From NCBI GenBank assembly GCA_965153455.1, contig OZ234496.1, positions 18,778,304-18,842,303 on the forward strand: a DNA stretch of 64,000 bases. The letters run 5' to 3'. Under the pieces are notes generated by a model. The model searched no databases and was not told where the DNA came from. It worked only from the letters and a program-made list of their open reading frames with translations. Below, one piece after another: positions 21,628-33,964 of the stretch (its first letter is position 1; every line of letters starts with the position of its first letter). Origin of the DNA: Sphagnum compactum. Lineage: Eukaryota; Bryophyta; Sphagnopsida; Sphagnales. Both the position numbers and the translations under genes were made by a program.

Positions 21628-22050
21628 TATTACTGATTCAGATTTTCCTGCCTTGCTTTTGCCATTTGGATTTGCAGTTCAGTTCTGTGCAACAGTTTGT
21701 TAGGAAGTATCTCTATGGCTATGTAGAATTTAAAAATAGGGTCACGGTGAACTAGCATATACACTGGTACGTTCACCTTCTTGAGTAAGGCCCCCTAGAG
21801 CTAATGATTGCTAAATTTGCTAAATTTTTAAAATGCTAAATTTTGACTCTGGGATCATAATTGATTTAATCTAAGAATCGGATATTTAGAATGCTCCAAA
21901 AATAAAATAAAATGGAGTTTTCACCAGTGTTGGCTGGGTTGGGTTTTCTTAACGACCAGTTGGGTCCGGGTCGAGTGATTTTTACAAAATAGATGACACA
22001 TGGTGTGAAGGTTCAACACATAAGAATTGAGTGACTTGAGAAATAACAAT

Positions 22051-22056
22051 TTTATT
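22051..22056 (-). terminator. poly(A) signal of dirigent gene B
   Basis: AATAAA on the minus strand, about 103 bp past the stop codon, in a 3' UTR block conserved with gene C (35192-35197). Confidence 0.6.
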
Positions 22057-22158
22057 GCTGTTCGCCTACCAGGGACGGAAATTAGGAAACGCATGATTTC
22101 ATGGTGATGAGCTAGATTGTACTCTAGTCATCTACAATCTAAACGGCGTGTCCCCTAG

Positions 22159-22950
22159 TTACTTGCCCACAACAAGGGTCCACTTCTGGACGTTCACCTG
22201 GGCACCGTTAGTGCCGTACAGCTTCTGCGATACAGTATGGGCCACTGCGTATCCATGCTGGCCTAAAAAGAAGCCGGTTCCTGCCACCACGGCAAGCGTC
22301 CTGTCGTCTGTCGAGTTGAACGATGTGCGCTGCCCCAAAATCTGCAGTCCCGGCCATGATCATCACTTCATTAAAATCTGTCATAGAAAGAGGATCAGCG
22401 TTCTCCTAGAGCAGACAAGAAAACAGAAAGGTGGCCAACGTCTTCGAAAAAACCCTAACATCTTGATCCGCAGTGCAGAACAACGGTTCAACCACTATAA
22501 GAATGTGCAGCTCTCAAGCGATAGCTAGTAGGTATAAACTGAGAACTCGTCATGATTGGAGGTTGAAATCTTGGAGTTACATACCTCATAAGTGGTTTCA
22601 ACTAGATCTCCCGGAAAGTCGATGATAACAGTGGCCTGTACGCGGTACTTGATGCTTCCATCCAGCACGTACTGTGCTTGGAACTTGCCGAGTGGTTTGG
22701 AGTTAGGGTCAGCTGTCTGTGTGATAACATTGTCCACCACAACGATCACACCTTGCTGGAGTTTGGTCAGGTCACCTCCAGGTCCGGCCACCACCAAACC
22801 GGTGGGATTAGGTACCAAGATAGACTCCTGAAAGAAAAACGTCACGTTGTGGGTCTTGTGTGTATGCGCACTAACTGATCCGCTCATGCAAATGAGTAGA
22901 ATGCTGACAACCGCCACCACCGTTGTCATCATCACAGTTTTCGTCGCCAT
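22159..22950 (-). CDS. dirigent-family protein B (two exons)
   Basis: Exon 1 is 22950-22585 (122 codons), exon 2 is 22341-22159 (60 codons and TAA). The 243-nt intron begins GTATGT and ends CTGCAG, phase 0 after TYE. The 182-residue product starts with an uncleaved hydrophobic leader (MATKTVMMTTVVAVVSILLI) expected to direct secretion. Dirigent hallmarks: NVTFFFQESILV, GPGGDLTKLQQGVIVVVDN, TADPNSKPLGKFQAQYV, YRVQATVIIDF, ILGQRTSFNSTDDRTLAV, AGTGFFLGQHGYAVAHT, ending KWTLVVGK. The family steers stereospecific phenoxy-radical coupling in the cell wall; the product of this one is unknown. Nearly identical in structure and sequence to gene C, with matching leader, intron and 3' UTR. Reading through the intron would add 19 residues and stop at 22525. 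Confidence 0.92.
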
Positions 22951-23242
22951 TGTAAATAAAAACTATGTTGATCAGCTGGTAAGACAGATAAGTAATGTTA
23001 TGCAGTTGGACGTAACGTCCAAAAGAGCAAGCGAATTTCGAATGAGTTCGAAATCCAAAGCAGACTACTGCGAATGTAAACACTCCTGATGAGCTAGAAC
23101 TCCTGAGCTAGAACAGCAGTCTAACTGAGACTGGAGAAAGAGAAACTCGAAAACTGTAGAGTTAGAGGGATGAGTCGAAACGTCGCCGGGAAACGCAACC
23201 GTCTAGACTGGAGTTGGATTGCAAATTGTACAGAGAAGGGGT

Positions 23243-23251
23243 GGTTTTATG
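23243..23251 (-). promoter_or_regulatory. putative TATA box of dirigent gene B
   Basis: CATAAAACC on the minus strand, about 295 bp before the ATG, preceded by a C-rich run and followed by ttctctgta-caatttgcaatcc. The same arrangement stands before gene C (33956-33964), so it is conserved in the duplication. Confidence 0.6.
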
Positions 23252-23394
23252 GGGGAAATTGAAGGGGAGTGGGGGATCGGGATCTGTACGACTTTAGACG
23301 AGATTTGGCACATCATTGTTATCCACGTCCTACAAAAATAGGGTGCGTGGACTTAGTGTCCTTTTGACACAGCATTGCCGCACCACAAATCGTG

Positions 23395-23545
23395 ACAAAT
23401 TCTTTCTTTATCAGCAGCCTGCTGCAGGAGCGCTTGAAGGCCGTGACCTGGTAAAGTCCAAGTTGGTCCGGGCTGGCTCATTGCGTATAAAACGGCTCTC
23501 CCCTCACGGCACGTTCAAATTAGCAACCGTTCAAAATAGGACATG
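23395..23545 (+). mobile_element. tRNA-related SINE-like copy 3
   Basis: tgacctggtaaagtccaag, A-box-like gctggctcattgcg (about 23472) and B-box-like cacgttcaaattagc (about 23512), 38 bp apart as in tRNAs. It abuts the 5' edge of the dirigent B duplication. Confidence 0.5.
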
Positions 23546-23759
23546 TACCTAGTCCCATTTCGGTCCAATGCCACAAACACTGCACTTCTCCACTCACTAG
23601 TAAAAATGGCCACCCCCTCTGAAGAAGAGGTAGATGCATTGTACAATGTTGCCACCCCCTCTGACCGGAGTACATATTATATTTTTTTCAGACAATAATA
23701 TTACTACAAGGAAATTGCAGTCAGCTCATTGGAAAGAATGTATATCAATATGGGATATA

Positions 23760-24180
23760 CCAAATGCTCAGGTACTTTGCCAAGTTGACTTTGTATGTTT
23801 GCAAAAGCCAGGCCTACTTTGCCCCACCTCAAGTCAACGTTTCCAGGTCCATATGGCCAAGTCGTGAACTCCACATTGCTAGTTTGCCAAATTGCCAAAT
23901 TCACATTTCCCAAGTTGGCCTTTTCTCTTTGTCAACGCCACTCTACCAAATTGCAAGGCTGACATTGCCCAAGTTGACCTTTTTCTGTTTGCCAAGGCCA
24001 CTCTAGCAAATTGCAAGGCTGACATTGCCCAAGTTGACATTGTTTTCTTTTGTCAATGTCACTCTACCATATTGCAATGCCTCATATCAACATTGGCGAC
24101 CTCAAGGCAACATTGCCAGGTCTGTATTCCCAAATTGCCAACCTCACATTGCTATTTTGCCAACTTGCCAAGTCTAGTTT
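23760..24180 (+). repeat. 60-bp tandem repeats
   Basis: caaattgcaaggctgacatt at 23947 and 24007 are exactly 60 bp apart, and looser copies (gccaaattgccaaattcac, ttgcccaagttgac) extend on both sides. ORFs here are by-products of the period, which is a multiple of three. Confidence 0.75.
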
Positions 24181-24202
24181 ACCCTATGGAATTAATGCCT
24201 GA

Positions 24203-26880
24203 ATGAGCTTCAAGTTGGCCACAAATTTTAGTATTTCCTGGACGTCCAAGGTGTGAATCACTACTACCAAAGTGAAATAACTTCATTGCATTTTACTGAT
24301 TTCACCTAATGAAAATTATTTCATTATAATATCACTATGTAGACATCATGTTTCATTTCTAGTTAACATAATTCACTATTACAATTTACTATAACAAATA
24401 GATTTATTTTTATATTTATTAAAATATTCTATCTATGTTACTTTATGATATACCCTATATTATTTTAAGCTACTTTAGTTATTCTAACTTATATTTTATG
24501 TTATTATAGGCTATTATAAATTATTGTACCCTAAATTATTATATGTTATTTTACCTTAAAGTATATTAATTGGTTTATTATAAGCTTTTAAATTATTTAA
24601 AATTAAATTATTCAACTAACTTTAAGCTATACCTTAGATTATTTATTTAAATTAATGTATGTTATTTCTAGTTATACTTTAAGTTATTCAAGGTCATTCT
24701 ACTTAATGTTATTATAAATGATTTTATCCTAAGCATAATAATTTTAAAATGATCTAAAACAGAATATAATGGCCTAAGGTAAAAATAACTTAAAATAGAA
24801 AATAATAACCTACCCTACAATATAATAACTATCAATAGCCTATGATATTATAACGTAGAATATCAAACAATAATTTATAATACAATAATCACCAATAGTT
24901 GTAATATAACATATAATAACCAACAATAACTTATAATACAATAACCATTAATAACCATAATAAAATAGTTGTTAATAACCACCAATAAAATAACCACCAA
25001 TAGCCATTAATAGATTAGCCACCAATAGCCATTAATAGATTAGTCACCAATAGCCATTAATAGATTAATCACAAATAACCATTAATAAATTAGCCACCAA
25101 TAGCCATTAATAGAATAGCCACCAATATCCATTAATAGATTAATCATGAACAGCCATTAATAAAATAGCCACCAATAGCCATTAATAAATTAATCACCAA
25201 TAGCCATTAATAAATTAATCACGAATAGCCATTAATAAAATAACCACAATAGCCATTAATACATTAATCATGAATAGTTATTAATAGAATAGCCACGAAT
25301 AGCCATTAATAGAATAACTACCAATAGTCATTAATACATTAATCACGAACAACCATTAATAGAGTAACCACCAGTAGTCATTAATAGAATAACCACCAGT
25401 ATCTATTAATAGAATAGCCACCAATAACCATTAATAGAATAACCACCAGTAACCATTAATAGAATAGCCACCGATAACCATTAATAGATTAGCCATCAAT
25501 AGCCATTAATAGATTAATCATAAATAACCATTAATATATTAGCCACCAATAACCATTAATAGAGTAGGCACCAATATCCATCAGTAAATTAATCACGAAT
25601 AAACATTAATAAAATAGTCACCAATAGCCATTAGTAGAATAACCACCAATAACCATTAATACATTAATCAAACAGTTATTAATAAAATAGCCACTAGTAG
25701 CCATTAATAGAATAACTACTAATGGCCATTAATAGAATAACCATCAATAATTATTAATAGAATAACCACTAAAAAACATTAATAGCCACAAATAGAATAG
25801 GTACCAATAGCCATTAATAACCACCAATAGCACTAATAAAAAAACAACCAATAGCCATATATTATAATTGCTTAGGATTGCCAATTTTCAAAGTTTATAT
25901 TTTTGTAATGTTCAAAATGAAGTATTTGATAAATAGAATGTAATGTAACATATTATCACAACAAATGGGGTGGTTTGATGGTAAAGGTGTTTGCCCCCAT
26001 TCTAAAGGTCAAAGGGTCAAACCTCATGGGTGGTGTTGTGTGTGGTCAACTTGGTATGTTGACCAAATATTCTCCTATCGAATTCCTAAGTTAGGTGCCT
26101 AGGTTGATTACGTGGCCTACCTACCTACCTACTTAGGCTAAGTTTTTAACCTAGCGTAAGTAGTGACACGTGTCAATAAATAATAGGTTTTAAAAATCAT
26201 GAAATTATCAATAATATTATATATTAAATAATTAAAATTTAATTAATTTCCATACTGGTTAGTTAATTAACTAGGAAGTGAATGGTTTGGTAAATTTATA
26301 TTTCACTTGAGATTAACCTTGTTTCATTAGTTACTAGTGAAACAAGTCATTGTCTGTAACAACTGGTCCCCGTTCACTAGGGGGTTAAACAATTTCACCT
26401 AGTGAAATTGTCCAAATTCACTCAAAAATCTGATGAAACCCATAGTGAACTAGGACGCATTTCCTAATAATGAATGTTTTGTTTGGTCTGCATAAACTTT
26501 TGCCCCAGAAAATCGGACTGCCCTTGTTATTTTCACAGGCAACTTCGGGCTCTGCCCGAGCTCCTTCCATTTTCACTACCTTGTCTCTCTTTTCATTGCT
26601 TTTGTGACTTGCCAACTCTTTGAAGTTTGCAAGGCGCCCTTTCAAAATTCAAACTAGCTTCTAAATTATTTTATGAACATATTGAGAGCAAATTGAATTT
26701 TTTTGATTTCAAATTTCATGTATTTTAAAAATCCACTTTTGTGAATGATGTGGATTTGAACGCATTTTAGTGGGATGGAAGTCTATCCATGAAAGTTCAT
26801 GAAATCCCTGAATGAAACAAAATTCATCCAAGAAATACAATCTATAATTTTATTTCATTCATTAAGTTTAGACACCACAT
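24203..26880 (+). repeat. dispersed repeat copy 2, split by about 2.2 kb
   Basis: Left part 24203-24255 matches 17235-17290 and right part about 26475-26880 matches 17295-17690, in the same order. The intervening 24256-26474 is AT-rich, holds the 25-bp satellite and has palindromes tttcacctagtgaaa-like near both sides (24289 and 26391), as if inserted. Confidence 0.5.
24900..25870 (+). repeat. 25-bp AT-rich satellite, about 38 units
   Basis: ccattaata recurs at 25029, 25054, 25079 and on, giving a unit like accaatagccattaatagaa of 25 bp. Variants alternate agattaatcac, agaatagccacc and agaataaccacc. The units grade into simpler taat-rich DNA upstream (24420-24900). No spacer/repeat structure like CRISPR is present. 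Confidence 0.85.
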
Positions 26881-27779
26881 GTGAATTCAAATGTTGAACT
26901 TGATTGCCATGTGCTATTTACCTCAAGTACAAAATCCATATTTTCTTTTCCAAGGAATATGTAAATGGATGTCTAGTTCATTGTTGGAGGTTGTGACACC
27001 CAAAAATGTTTCTAGGATGTCCATAGCCAAGGGATTTTTGTCATGACTCTAAACTTGAGCTCACAACCAAGGCTAAAGCATGAGAATGGGAGTAGGTTAA
27101 AAAGATGTTTTGAAATTCAATCACACTTTTACAATTGTGAGAAAATGCAAGGAAGTGAATCCTAAGCATTCTAAAATGAGAAACACTTTGGTATTGACAA
27201 TTGTTCGTGATTCATCCATGCACCATTTTGTTTTAACTTGCATTAAAATTGACTTCTTGTTTTATCTATGTAACATTAAAAGAAAATTTCAAATATATGA
27301 TTGAGTTTTTGACTAATATTTTAATCATAAAGGACAAAAATCATTAATAACATTAAAGTCATTACGAACAAGTTGTTTAAAACGATAGTCATTTATGACA
27401 TGATTTGGCACAATAATGTAGCACATTTCATCCATTAATTATAAAGAACATATGCGAAATCATTAATGATAGTTTAATCATTGTTTAATTTATTATTATC
27501 ATTACAAATTAGACCCAAAAACTTGGGGAACATTTTTTTAATTTATAATATTTATTACTATAGATTTATTAATATAATAAATAAAATATTTTTTATTTTG
27601 ATTATTTTTTCTTCTATAATCGTTAACATGTGTCACCACCTAACCTAGGTTAGTTTATAAAATATTAGATCAATAGTCCAATGTTGAGCACAACAAAATG
27701 ACACATATGTGAAGTTTGATCCTTGGACCCCAAGGGTGGAGTTCAACTATTTTACCACCAAACCACCCCACTTGTTGTG
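25957..27779. repeat. inverted pair of tRNA-like repeats (27 of 29 bp outermost)
   Basis: 25957-25985 and the reverse complement of 27751-27779 match at 27 of 29 positions around ggggtggtttgatggtaaa, and looser similarity runs some 200 bp inward on each side (to about 26190 and 27610). Each arm has A-box-like tggtttgatggt and B-box-like gggtcaaacctc or ggatcaaacttc words. Either two SINE copies in opposite orientation or the long inverted ends of one element. Confidence 0.5.
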
Positions 27780-29032
27780 TAAATAATATAATATTTATTT
27801 TATTTACATCATACTTCATTTAAACATTACATAAAACCCAAATTTGATAATTCATATTTTATTGATAATTTGTCCAAATAAAAAAATTGAAAAGTGTTTC
27901 ATAATTTTTTTCAATAATGTACAAAATTATATAATATTTTTTTTATAATATAATTTCATTTGAAAAGAATATTTTAATTATTTTTTATTGCATTTCAATA
28001 ACCATTTTTCAAAAAAAAATTCAAACACATGATTTGTAAATGGAAAAACCTTTGTGGTTAATACAAGAATCAACAAATTATATCTTTTATATGTGAAACC
28101 TTCATTTGATTTAGGAATTTATATTATACAATTGTATTTCCAATATATCATAACTTTACTAAGAACTTTTAATTTAGATGTATGAGTCCATATAATTTGT
28201 CCACATAATATATTTATAAATGGATTATAATTTATATATATAATATTTTTATATTATTTATATTCAGTATGACTTAAATTTAATCTAAATATTTCAATTT
28301 AATTTGAAAATATTAAGTAATACTAATTAATTTTCTGAAATTGTAAAATGTATTCATTTTACACATGGAAAATAAATTTATTTGCTTTTATAAATATATT
28401 ATATATATTTAGCTTAAGTTTATGATAAAATTTTAATGTCCAAATAAATTATGTATTTATCACATCTTACATTTTTATTTTATTTTAAATTTACAATATG
28501 AAAATTTATTTATAATATATCATACTTTTACCATTCACATTATGTCAATGTATAATATTTAATTTATTCACATTGAATATTTAAAATGGATCATATATCA
28601 AATATATGTAATAAAAATGTAATAAAAGTTTTTATATTACTTGTATGTATAATATTAAGCAAAATCGATTCCATACATGTCATAGTTTCTTATGTATGTT
28701 TATAATCATATTCAATTAATGATAGTCATTTTTTAACATATTTGAAGTGACTTTATCCCAATCGCATTTTCAAATGATATTTTAAACATCCACATCACAT
28801 TGTCATCAATAATTGATGTCATATGGATGAAAACTTGCAATGAAAAAATGATGTCATCCTTCCTGTTACCATGTCATCATCTACTAATCAAATGCACCAT
28901 TAATATATGACTACAACATATACCAAATTTTTTAATTTTTTAATGGCTAAAACTCATGTGTTTTTTTAACTTCTCAAGTCCTTTTTAAAAAATAGACATT
29001 GGTTTAGGGTTTAAAATTTGAAGAACTCCGCG
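26881..29032. other. very AT-rich DNA, no gene
   Basis: Apart from the right arm of the inverted pair, long taat/attt stretches and short ORFs only. The last 80 bp precede the LINE and may be its 5' UTR. Confidence 0.6.
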
Positions 29033-29830
29033 ATGGCACTCGATGCCGCACCATTGTTGTGTCCTTTCACTCTAGCGTTGGACATTTTCACGTTGAAGAA
29101 GGACACTGCCAAAACGCACTACAACAACACTAGGTTCAACGTTCCAAACAATGCACCCCTAGCGGTCTACTAGGCAACCCTAGCAAGGCACTGGCTAGTC
29201 ATGGGCTTCAAGACCGATAGCTCACTTGTTGATGCGTGGCTGTCTAAGATGGAGGCCACCATCGAGAACATTACATCACTTGCGGCCGCTGGCAACCTTG
29301 CGATCAACCAGCTGATGGAGCGCAAGGCAACCGCGGTTGTCACAACCAAGGCTGCTTCTGCGGAGGAGCCTACGTGGACCATAGTGATGGCCAAGAACGT
29401 GCGCCAAGTGGTCAGCCGGGCTGTGCAGACCCTGGCCGATGCGTCCAACTCAACCTACGCCTCACATGCTTCAAGGCCAAGGAGGGCGAGACCGGGAGGG
29501 AGCTGGTTTAGCAACTCAACATAGAACTATTACAAGTGCAAATGAAGTTGTGCGCCAAGGTTGTCGCCGCCACGCGGTAGCAGCCTGCAACTGTGCGAGC
29601 CTCCACCCCGACGCGGTGTTGCTCAAATTCGCAACGAGTGAAGACCACCAAGCCATGCTACGAGGGCGCAAAGGCTTGGTGGGGACCAAACTAGGCCTAG
29701 ACGAGGACTTCACGCCCGCGCAGCAAGCGCTCAAGTCGAAGCTATGGCCGTTATTCAGGGAGGCCAAGGAGGCCAAAGCGGCAAGCAAACGCGCTTTTTA
29801 GTGCACAACCAAACTCTTCATCAACGGCAC
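29033..29830 (+). pseudogene. LINE ORF1 (gag-like)
   Basis: Begins MALDAAPLLCPFTLALDIFT at the ATG at 29033; a TAG at 29171 interrupts it, then the same frame continues at 29201 with KMEATIENITSLAAAGNLAI. A frameshift near 29450-29520 moves the reading to the frame of 29439-29801, which carries SLHPDAVLLKFATSEDHQAM and GTKLGLDEDFTPAQQALKSK, then KAASKRAF and a stop. The product would be an RNA-binding chaperone in the LINE particle. I recognise no named domain, only its position and style. Confidence 0.6.
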
Positions 29831-29880
29831 TCGGATTTGCCCAACCTCCTCTATCTAAGGGCATAGGGACCAAAGAGACC

Positions 29881-30760
29881 TATGCATGTTATTATGGAAC
29901 ATGCACGGGGGTGGTGTAAATAAACTAGGAATGGGGGTGCAAATATTAGAGCTGTTTCAGGATGCTGACCTTGTTTTATTAACCGAAACCTGGCACTTCC
30001 CAGGCCAACATTTGCCACACGTTGAAGGGTTTGACTCACTTGCAGTAGCGCGCATTCTATAGCTGGGAAGAACAAAAGCGATAAAACATAACAAGGGGGG
30101 GTTGTTACTTACTTTCGAAGCCGCCTCAACCCAAACCTGTCATAATGGAAGGAAGGAAGCCACAATTCTTATCAAGTTAACAGGGGTGCTGCCCTTGACT
30201 TGTTTGTTTGTATGGTGTATGCTGCCCCTGTTGGCTCCAAACACGAGAATGAATCCTTATTCCAAAACTTGGCAGCAGATATTGCTGAAGTTCAAACTCT
30301 AGGGGGCATAGTATTATTGGGAGGGGATTTTAATGCGCGTACTGCAACGTTACTAGATACCATTGACACTAACGACTTTTGTGAACTGTTACAAGCACTT
30401 GAGCTTGCTAAGACTCAAGAACCAAGCGTTGTTACTAAGTGACAAATCCGCGACACCAATGTTGGCGGCTGGGGTCACGAACTCTTAGACCTATGCTGTG
30501 ACCTATGCTATGTTCATCTTTAATGGCCAAACACCAGGTGACAAATCAGGGGAGTTCACTTGCTTGGAAAATGGGGGGAGTAGCACTCTCAATTATATTG
30601 TTGGCTCACCTACAATTCGGCAAGTTGCTACACACCTCGAGGTGATAACAGATGACACCCGCTACTGCGCGATAGAGGGAGACTCTGACCATAGGTCGTT
30701 ACGCCTACGGTTGAGCATCAATTGTAGCTTTGTTAAACCACAACATACAATTGTAACAAA
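29881..30760 (+). pseudogene. LINE endonuclease domain
   Basis: Segments in several frames: MLWNMHGGGVNKLG and ADLVLLTETWHFPG (29900-30000), IVLLGGDFNARTATLLD (30307-30360; the GDFNA box), and LNYIVGSPTIRQ with EGDSDHRSLRLRL (30580-30710; the SDH box). These are the signature blocks of the apurinic-endonuclease-like nickase that starts target-primed reverse transcription. Stops and frameshifts separate them. Confidence 0.8.
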
Positions 30761-31284
30761 AAAATTCTTGCCTAGGTTCAAATATGATAAATCAAAAGCT
30801 GAAAAGTATCAGCTTGACGTAACAACAAGTCTTGGAAACTTGTGGGTTGCTGACTCAATTGGCCATCTGGGGGCAAACGGGTTAGCTGACCTACTGTAGT
30901 AGTGCGTGGGTGCTACAGCAGAGTCTACTTTTGCCAATAAACCTTCGGGAGGAAATTGTAGAGAAAGACACTACCATAAACCCTAGTTTGACGCTAATTG
31001 CCATATAATGAAGCGTGAGCTGAGGCTCTGGCTAAAAGCCAACCCCGATTCGCACACCGCTAAACATCAGAAAGTAAACTAAAAATTTTATTAAAAAGGA
31101 AAAACAAATTCTAGAAAACTATAAGAGCTCAACATATGTGTATGCTTGCCAAGGTGGATGCATTTTCGTTCTAGAAAAAGTACCGGCCAAGGGCACCCCT
31201 TGTGAACAAAATCAGTGCAGCTACGCTTTTAAAAGGCTTCCACAAGCTTAGTCTCCGCCACCCATACGATTATGAATTGATCAC

Positions 31285-32215
31285 TTGGTTCAAGTGACGG
31301 AACCTCCACTTAGCCACACCCTGAACACAAATATCACACTTACTGAGCTGCTTCAGGCATTGAAAAAGCTACAAAGGAATAAGGCTATTGGTTTGGATGG
31401 TATGAAAGCTAAGTTCATTTTGGATGTAAGAAAACTGTTACACATGCCACTATTAACCCACTATTAACAGCGTTCAACTGCTTTCTAGCGAAAGGCTTTC
31501 CAGAAGCCCTTTCCTCTAGGGTGGTCCACGTGCTCTTTAAAGGGGGCGATGCCTCTAAGTTTGACAACTACAAGGGGATAATTGTTGGGCCTATCCTAGC
31601 AAAGCTGTTCACTATGATCCTTGACAAAAGGCTAAACGAATGGGCTGAACAACATGGGCTACGTGCCCAAGGTCAAGCTGGGTTTCACAAAGATTACCAC
31701 ACTACTGACCAACTCTTCATACTGCGAACTCTGATAGAACAAAGAAAGGAAAAAAAAAACCACTTTATTGTTGCTTTGTGGACTTCAAAAAAGCATTTGA
31801 TACTGTGCCACATGAAGTGCTATGGGAAATGTTAGCTAGTTTCGGGGTGAAGGGACGCTTCTTGTGATGCCTGCAGGCGATGTATGCCAAGGATACCGTA
31901 CGCATCAACCACCCGAGCGAAAGTGCCACCTCTAGCTTCAGGTGCCAATAAGGTGTGAAGCAAGGTTGCCCTTTCAGCCCCCTACTGTTTGGGCTATATT
32001 TGGATGCCCTAGAAGGACGCTTGGACAGCAGAGAATGCGATGCATTGGCCCTAGCAAACATGCACGTATGGCTGTTGCTCTTTGTAGATGACCTTGTTCT
32101 AACATCGGAATCAGAGGTGGGACTACAGCAACAGTTAAACACACTCCAGCAATTTTGTACTAAATGTGGATTTACAATGAACGTGAAAAAAAACAAAAGT
32201 CATGGTGTTTAACTC
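31285..32215 (+). pseudogene. LINE reverse transcriptase
   Basis: LQRNKAIGLDGMKAKFI (31370-31420) is the N-x-x-G-x-DG block, VLFKGGDASKFDNYKGI (31530-31580) and GLRAQGQAGFHKDYHTTDQL (31660-31720) follow, then KQGCPFSPLLFGLYLDALE (31958-32015) and LLFVDDLVLTSES (32072-32112), where the catalytic box reads F-V-D-D. A frameshift near 31770 and a TGA at about 31866 break it. Confidence 0.9.
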
Positions 32216-32333
32216 TGTTGACCCATGCCAAGAATTTATGTTTGAAGGTGACATTATTGAGCGTGTGCACACCTTCAAATACCTAGGGATAGCTATGTAT
32301 AATGGACGTCTAATTACACTGTGACCTCTTCAC

Positions 32334-33479
32334 ATGTTGGTGCGTTTCATAGCAAACTATGACTGTGAGGTTTGGGTGAACTCCAAAAAAATAGAGGCTA
32401 TTGAAGTAGTCTATCAAAGGTTCCTCGAATCCTTGCTTGAGGTGCGAAAAACAACCAGCACGTCCATCGTGCTAGCAGAATTTGGTAAATTCCCTTTTGA
32501 ACATTTTGCATGGGGACAAGCACTATTGTACTATAACCGTGTGAACATGGTCATTAAAGACCGCATCTTGGGAAAGGCATGGGAAGCCCAGCTCGCTATG
32601 CTTGCTGCAGGAAAAAAATGTTGGACTAGATCCGTGAAAAAATGGTTATTCAAGAATCAGCCCTAAGAGGTGGTAGGTTTTCTTCCTTTGGTTCAACCGT
32701 CGTTGGAAATGGTGCCTAAACTTGCAACGACCTGTACACTTCAAGCGAGGACTGCTCAACCGCCACTGGGAACGACTCCTGGGACAACGCACATACATCC
32801 AACCCGTCTAGCAAAGGTGAAAGGCTGGGCAGAAAGCCAAGTACTTTGGTGCAATGCGCATAATGTACGAGTGGGAGTTCAAATGGCTAAACTGACCGTG
32901 CTACAACTAGTGCAACCGGTTGGTGCTAGATCTACAACAAGAGGCCCGATCAACCAAGAGGTTAGGGCTCACCCCCCCCAAGGTTTTCCCCACACAATAT
33001 TGAGTGTAAAAAGGGTGAAAGATAATATGCGGTTAGCTTCCATTGAAAAGTTCTTTACCTACCGCGAGATCGAGACTAGCGTGCAGACAAGATACTTGTG
33101 CTTCAAGGGTATGTCGTATGAGAGTGAAAGCTACGTGTGTGACATCATCTGTGTTCAGCTACGAAAAGCTCTGGCTTGGTTTCGATGTGGCAACACGCAA
33201 CTTGAGGTAATGCTAGGTGCGTGGAAAGGCATGCAGAGAGGCTTTGTCGAGGCTGCAATTTGGGGGAAGGTTGAAGATGAAGAGCACTTACTTCTTGTTT
33301 GGCCAAATACACAAAAAGTTAAGGAACACTTTTGTTCGGCCCTGCCCCTCACTCGCACTAGCACTCTTGCTAATCTCAGTGCTAATCTCATGCAAACTAC
33401 AAACACGGTCACCCTAGCCAAGTTTGTGCATGCCAATACCAAAGGACAATCTGTCCTCCATGATCTACCTTTCGTCTAA
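32334..33479 (+). pseudogene. LINE C-terminal region
   Basis: Two open stretches (32334-32666 and 32670-33479) continue the ORF2 product. The second has ALAWFRCGNTQLEVMLGAWK and VEDEEHLLLVWPNTQK; related LINEs have a Cys-Cys-His-Cys finger here, with the final Cys of 'EHLLL.C' replaced by Trp. No endonuclease or RNase H motif was seen in this part. It ends at the stop at 33479. Confidence 0.6.
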
Positions 33480-33811
33480 TGGACTCTCTGGTCCCAACAA
33501 TAAAGAACACGCATTGTGCAATGACTTTCTTTGGGTGGGTGTCAATTGGAATTACCTTTTAAAAATAAATTTAAAATCCACCTTCTGCCAAATTTTGAGA
33601 TTTTCATGTTTGTCAAAAACTGACGAGTCTTCAAGTGACCAAGAAGCCACCACTTGCTCCATCAAAATTACATAACTAGACACCACTTAGTCATATTGAA
33701 GAGTAATCCTATCGCCGCTAGAGCACAACTTCTAACTTATTAAAGAAAGCCCTGCTTTACTTGCTCCTGGGCTTACGGCTAACTTGGCTGTTGATGAAGA
33801 ACATAGGGTCC
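33480..33811. other. LINE tail or spacer before dirigent gene C
   Basis: AT-rich, contains aataaag at about 33499, possibly part of the LINE 3' UTR. No gene. Confidence 0.4.
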
Positions 33812-33955
33812 TTGTCACGCTTTCTGGTGTGGCAATGCCGCGTCAAAATCCCACTAAGTCAACGCACACATTCGTTACCGAGTAGGCCGTCGATGACGGA
33901 CAGAGATGTTCCAAATCTGATCGACGATCGTTCAGTTGCCGTCCCCCGGCTCCCC

Positions 33956-33964
33956 CATAAAACC
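33956..33964 (+). promoter_or_regulatory. putative TATA box of dirigent gene C
   Basis: CATAAAACC about 295 bp before the ATG, identical to the copy before gene B, followed by ctttctctgtataatttgca. Confidence 0.6.

Larger units (their letters stand above)
21997..23397 (-). repeat. inverted duplication, left arm (dirigent gene B unit)
   Basis: Homology with 33812-35253 in the opposite orientation covers promoter (gtgtggcaatgc...tcaaaa), leader, both exons, intron and 3' UTR through the words cactcaattcttayg. Homology stops abruptly beyond each edge; on the outer 5' side of B a SINE-like copy begins at once. Confidence 0.85.
29033..33479 (+). mobile_element. LINE (non-LTR) retrotransposon, degenerate
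   Basis: A GC-richer block in AT-rich DNA with, in order, an ORF1, an AP-type endonuclease, a reverse transcriptase and a C-terminal Cys/His region. Many stops and frameshifts. No LTRs are expected; a poly(A) tail and target-site duplication were not located, so ends are those of the coding part. Confidence 0.85.

Noticed and set aside
24900-25870. CRISPR-like regular array
   Set aside because: Units are contiguous 25-bp tandem repeats without unique spacers, in eukaryotic DNA.
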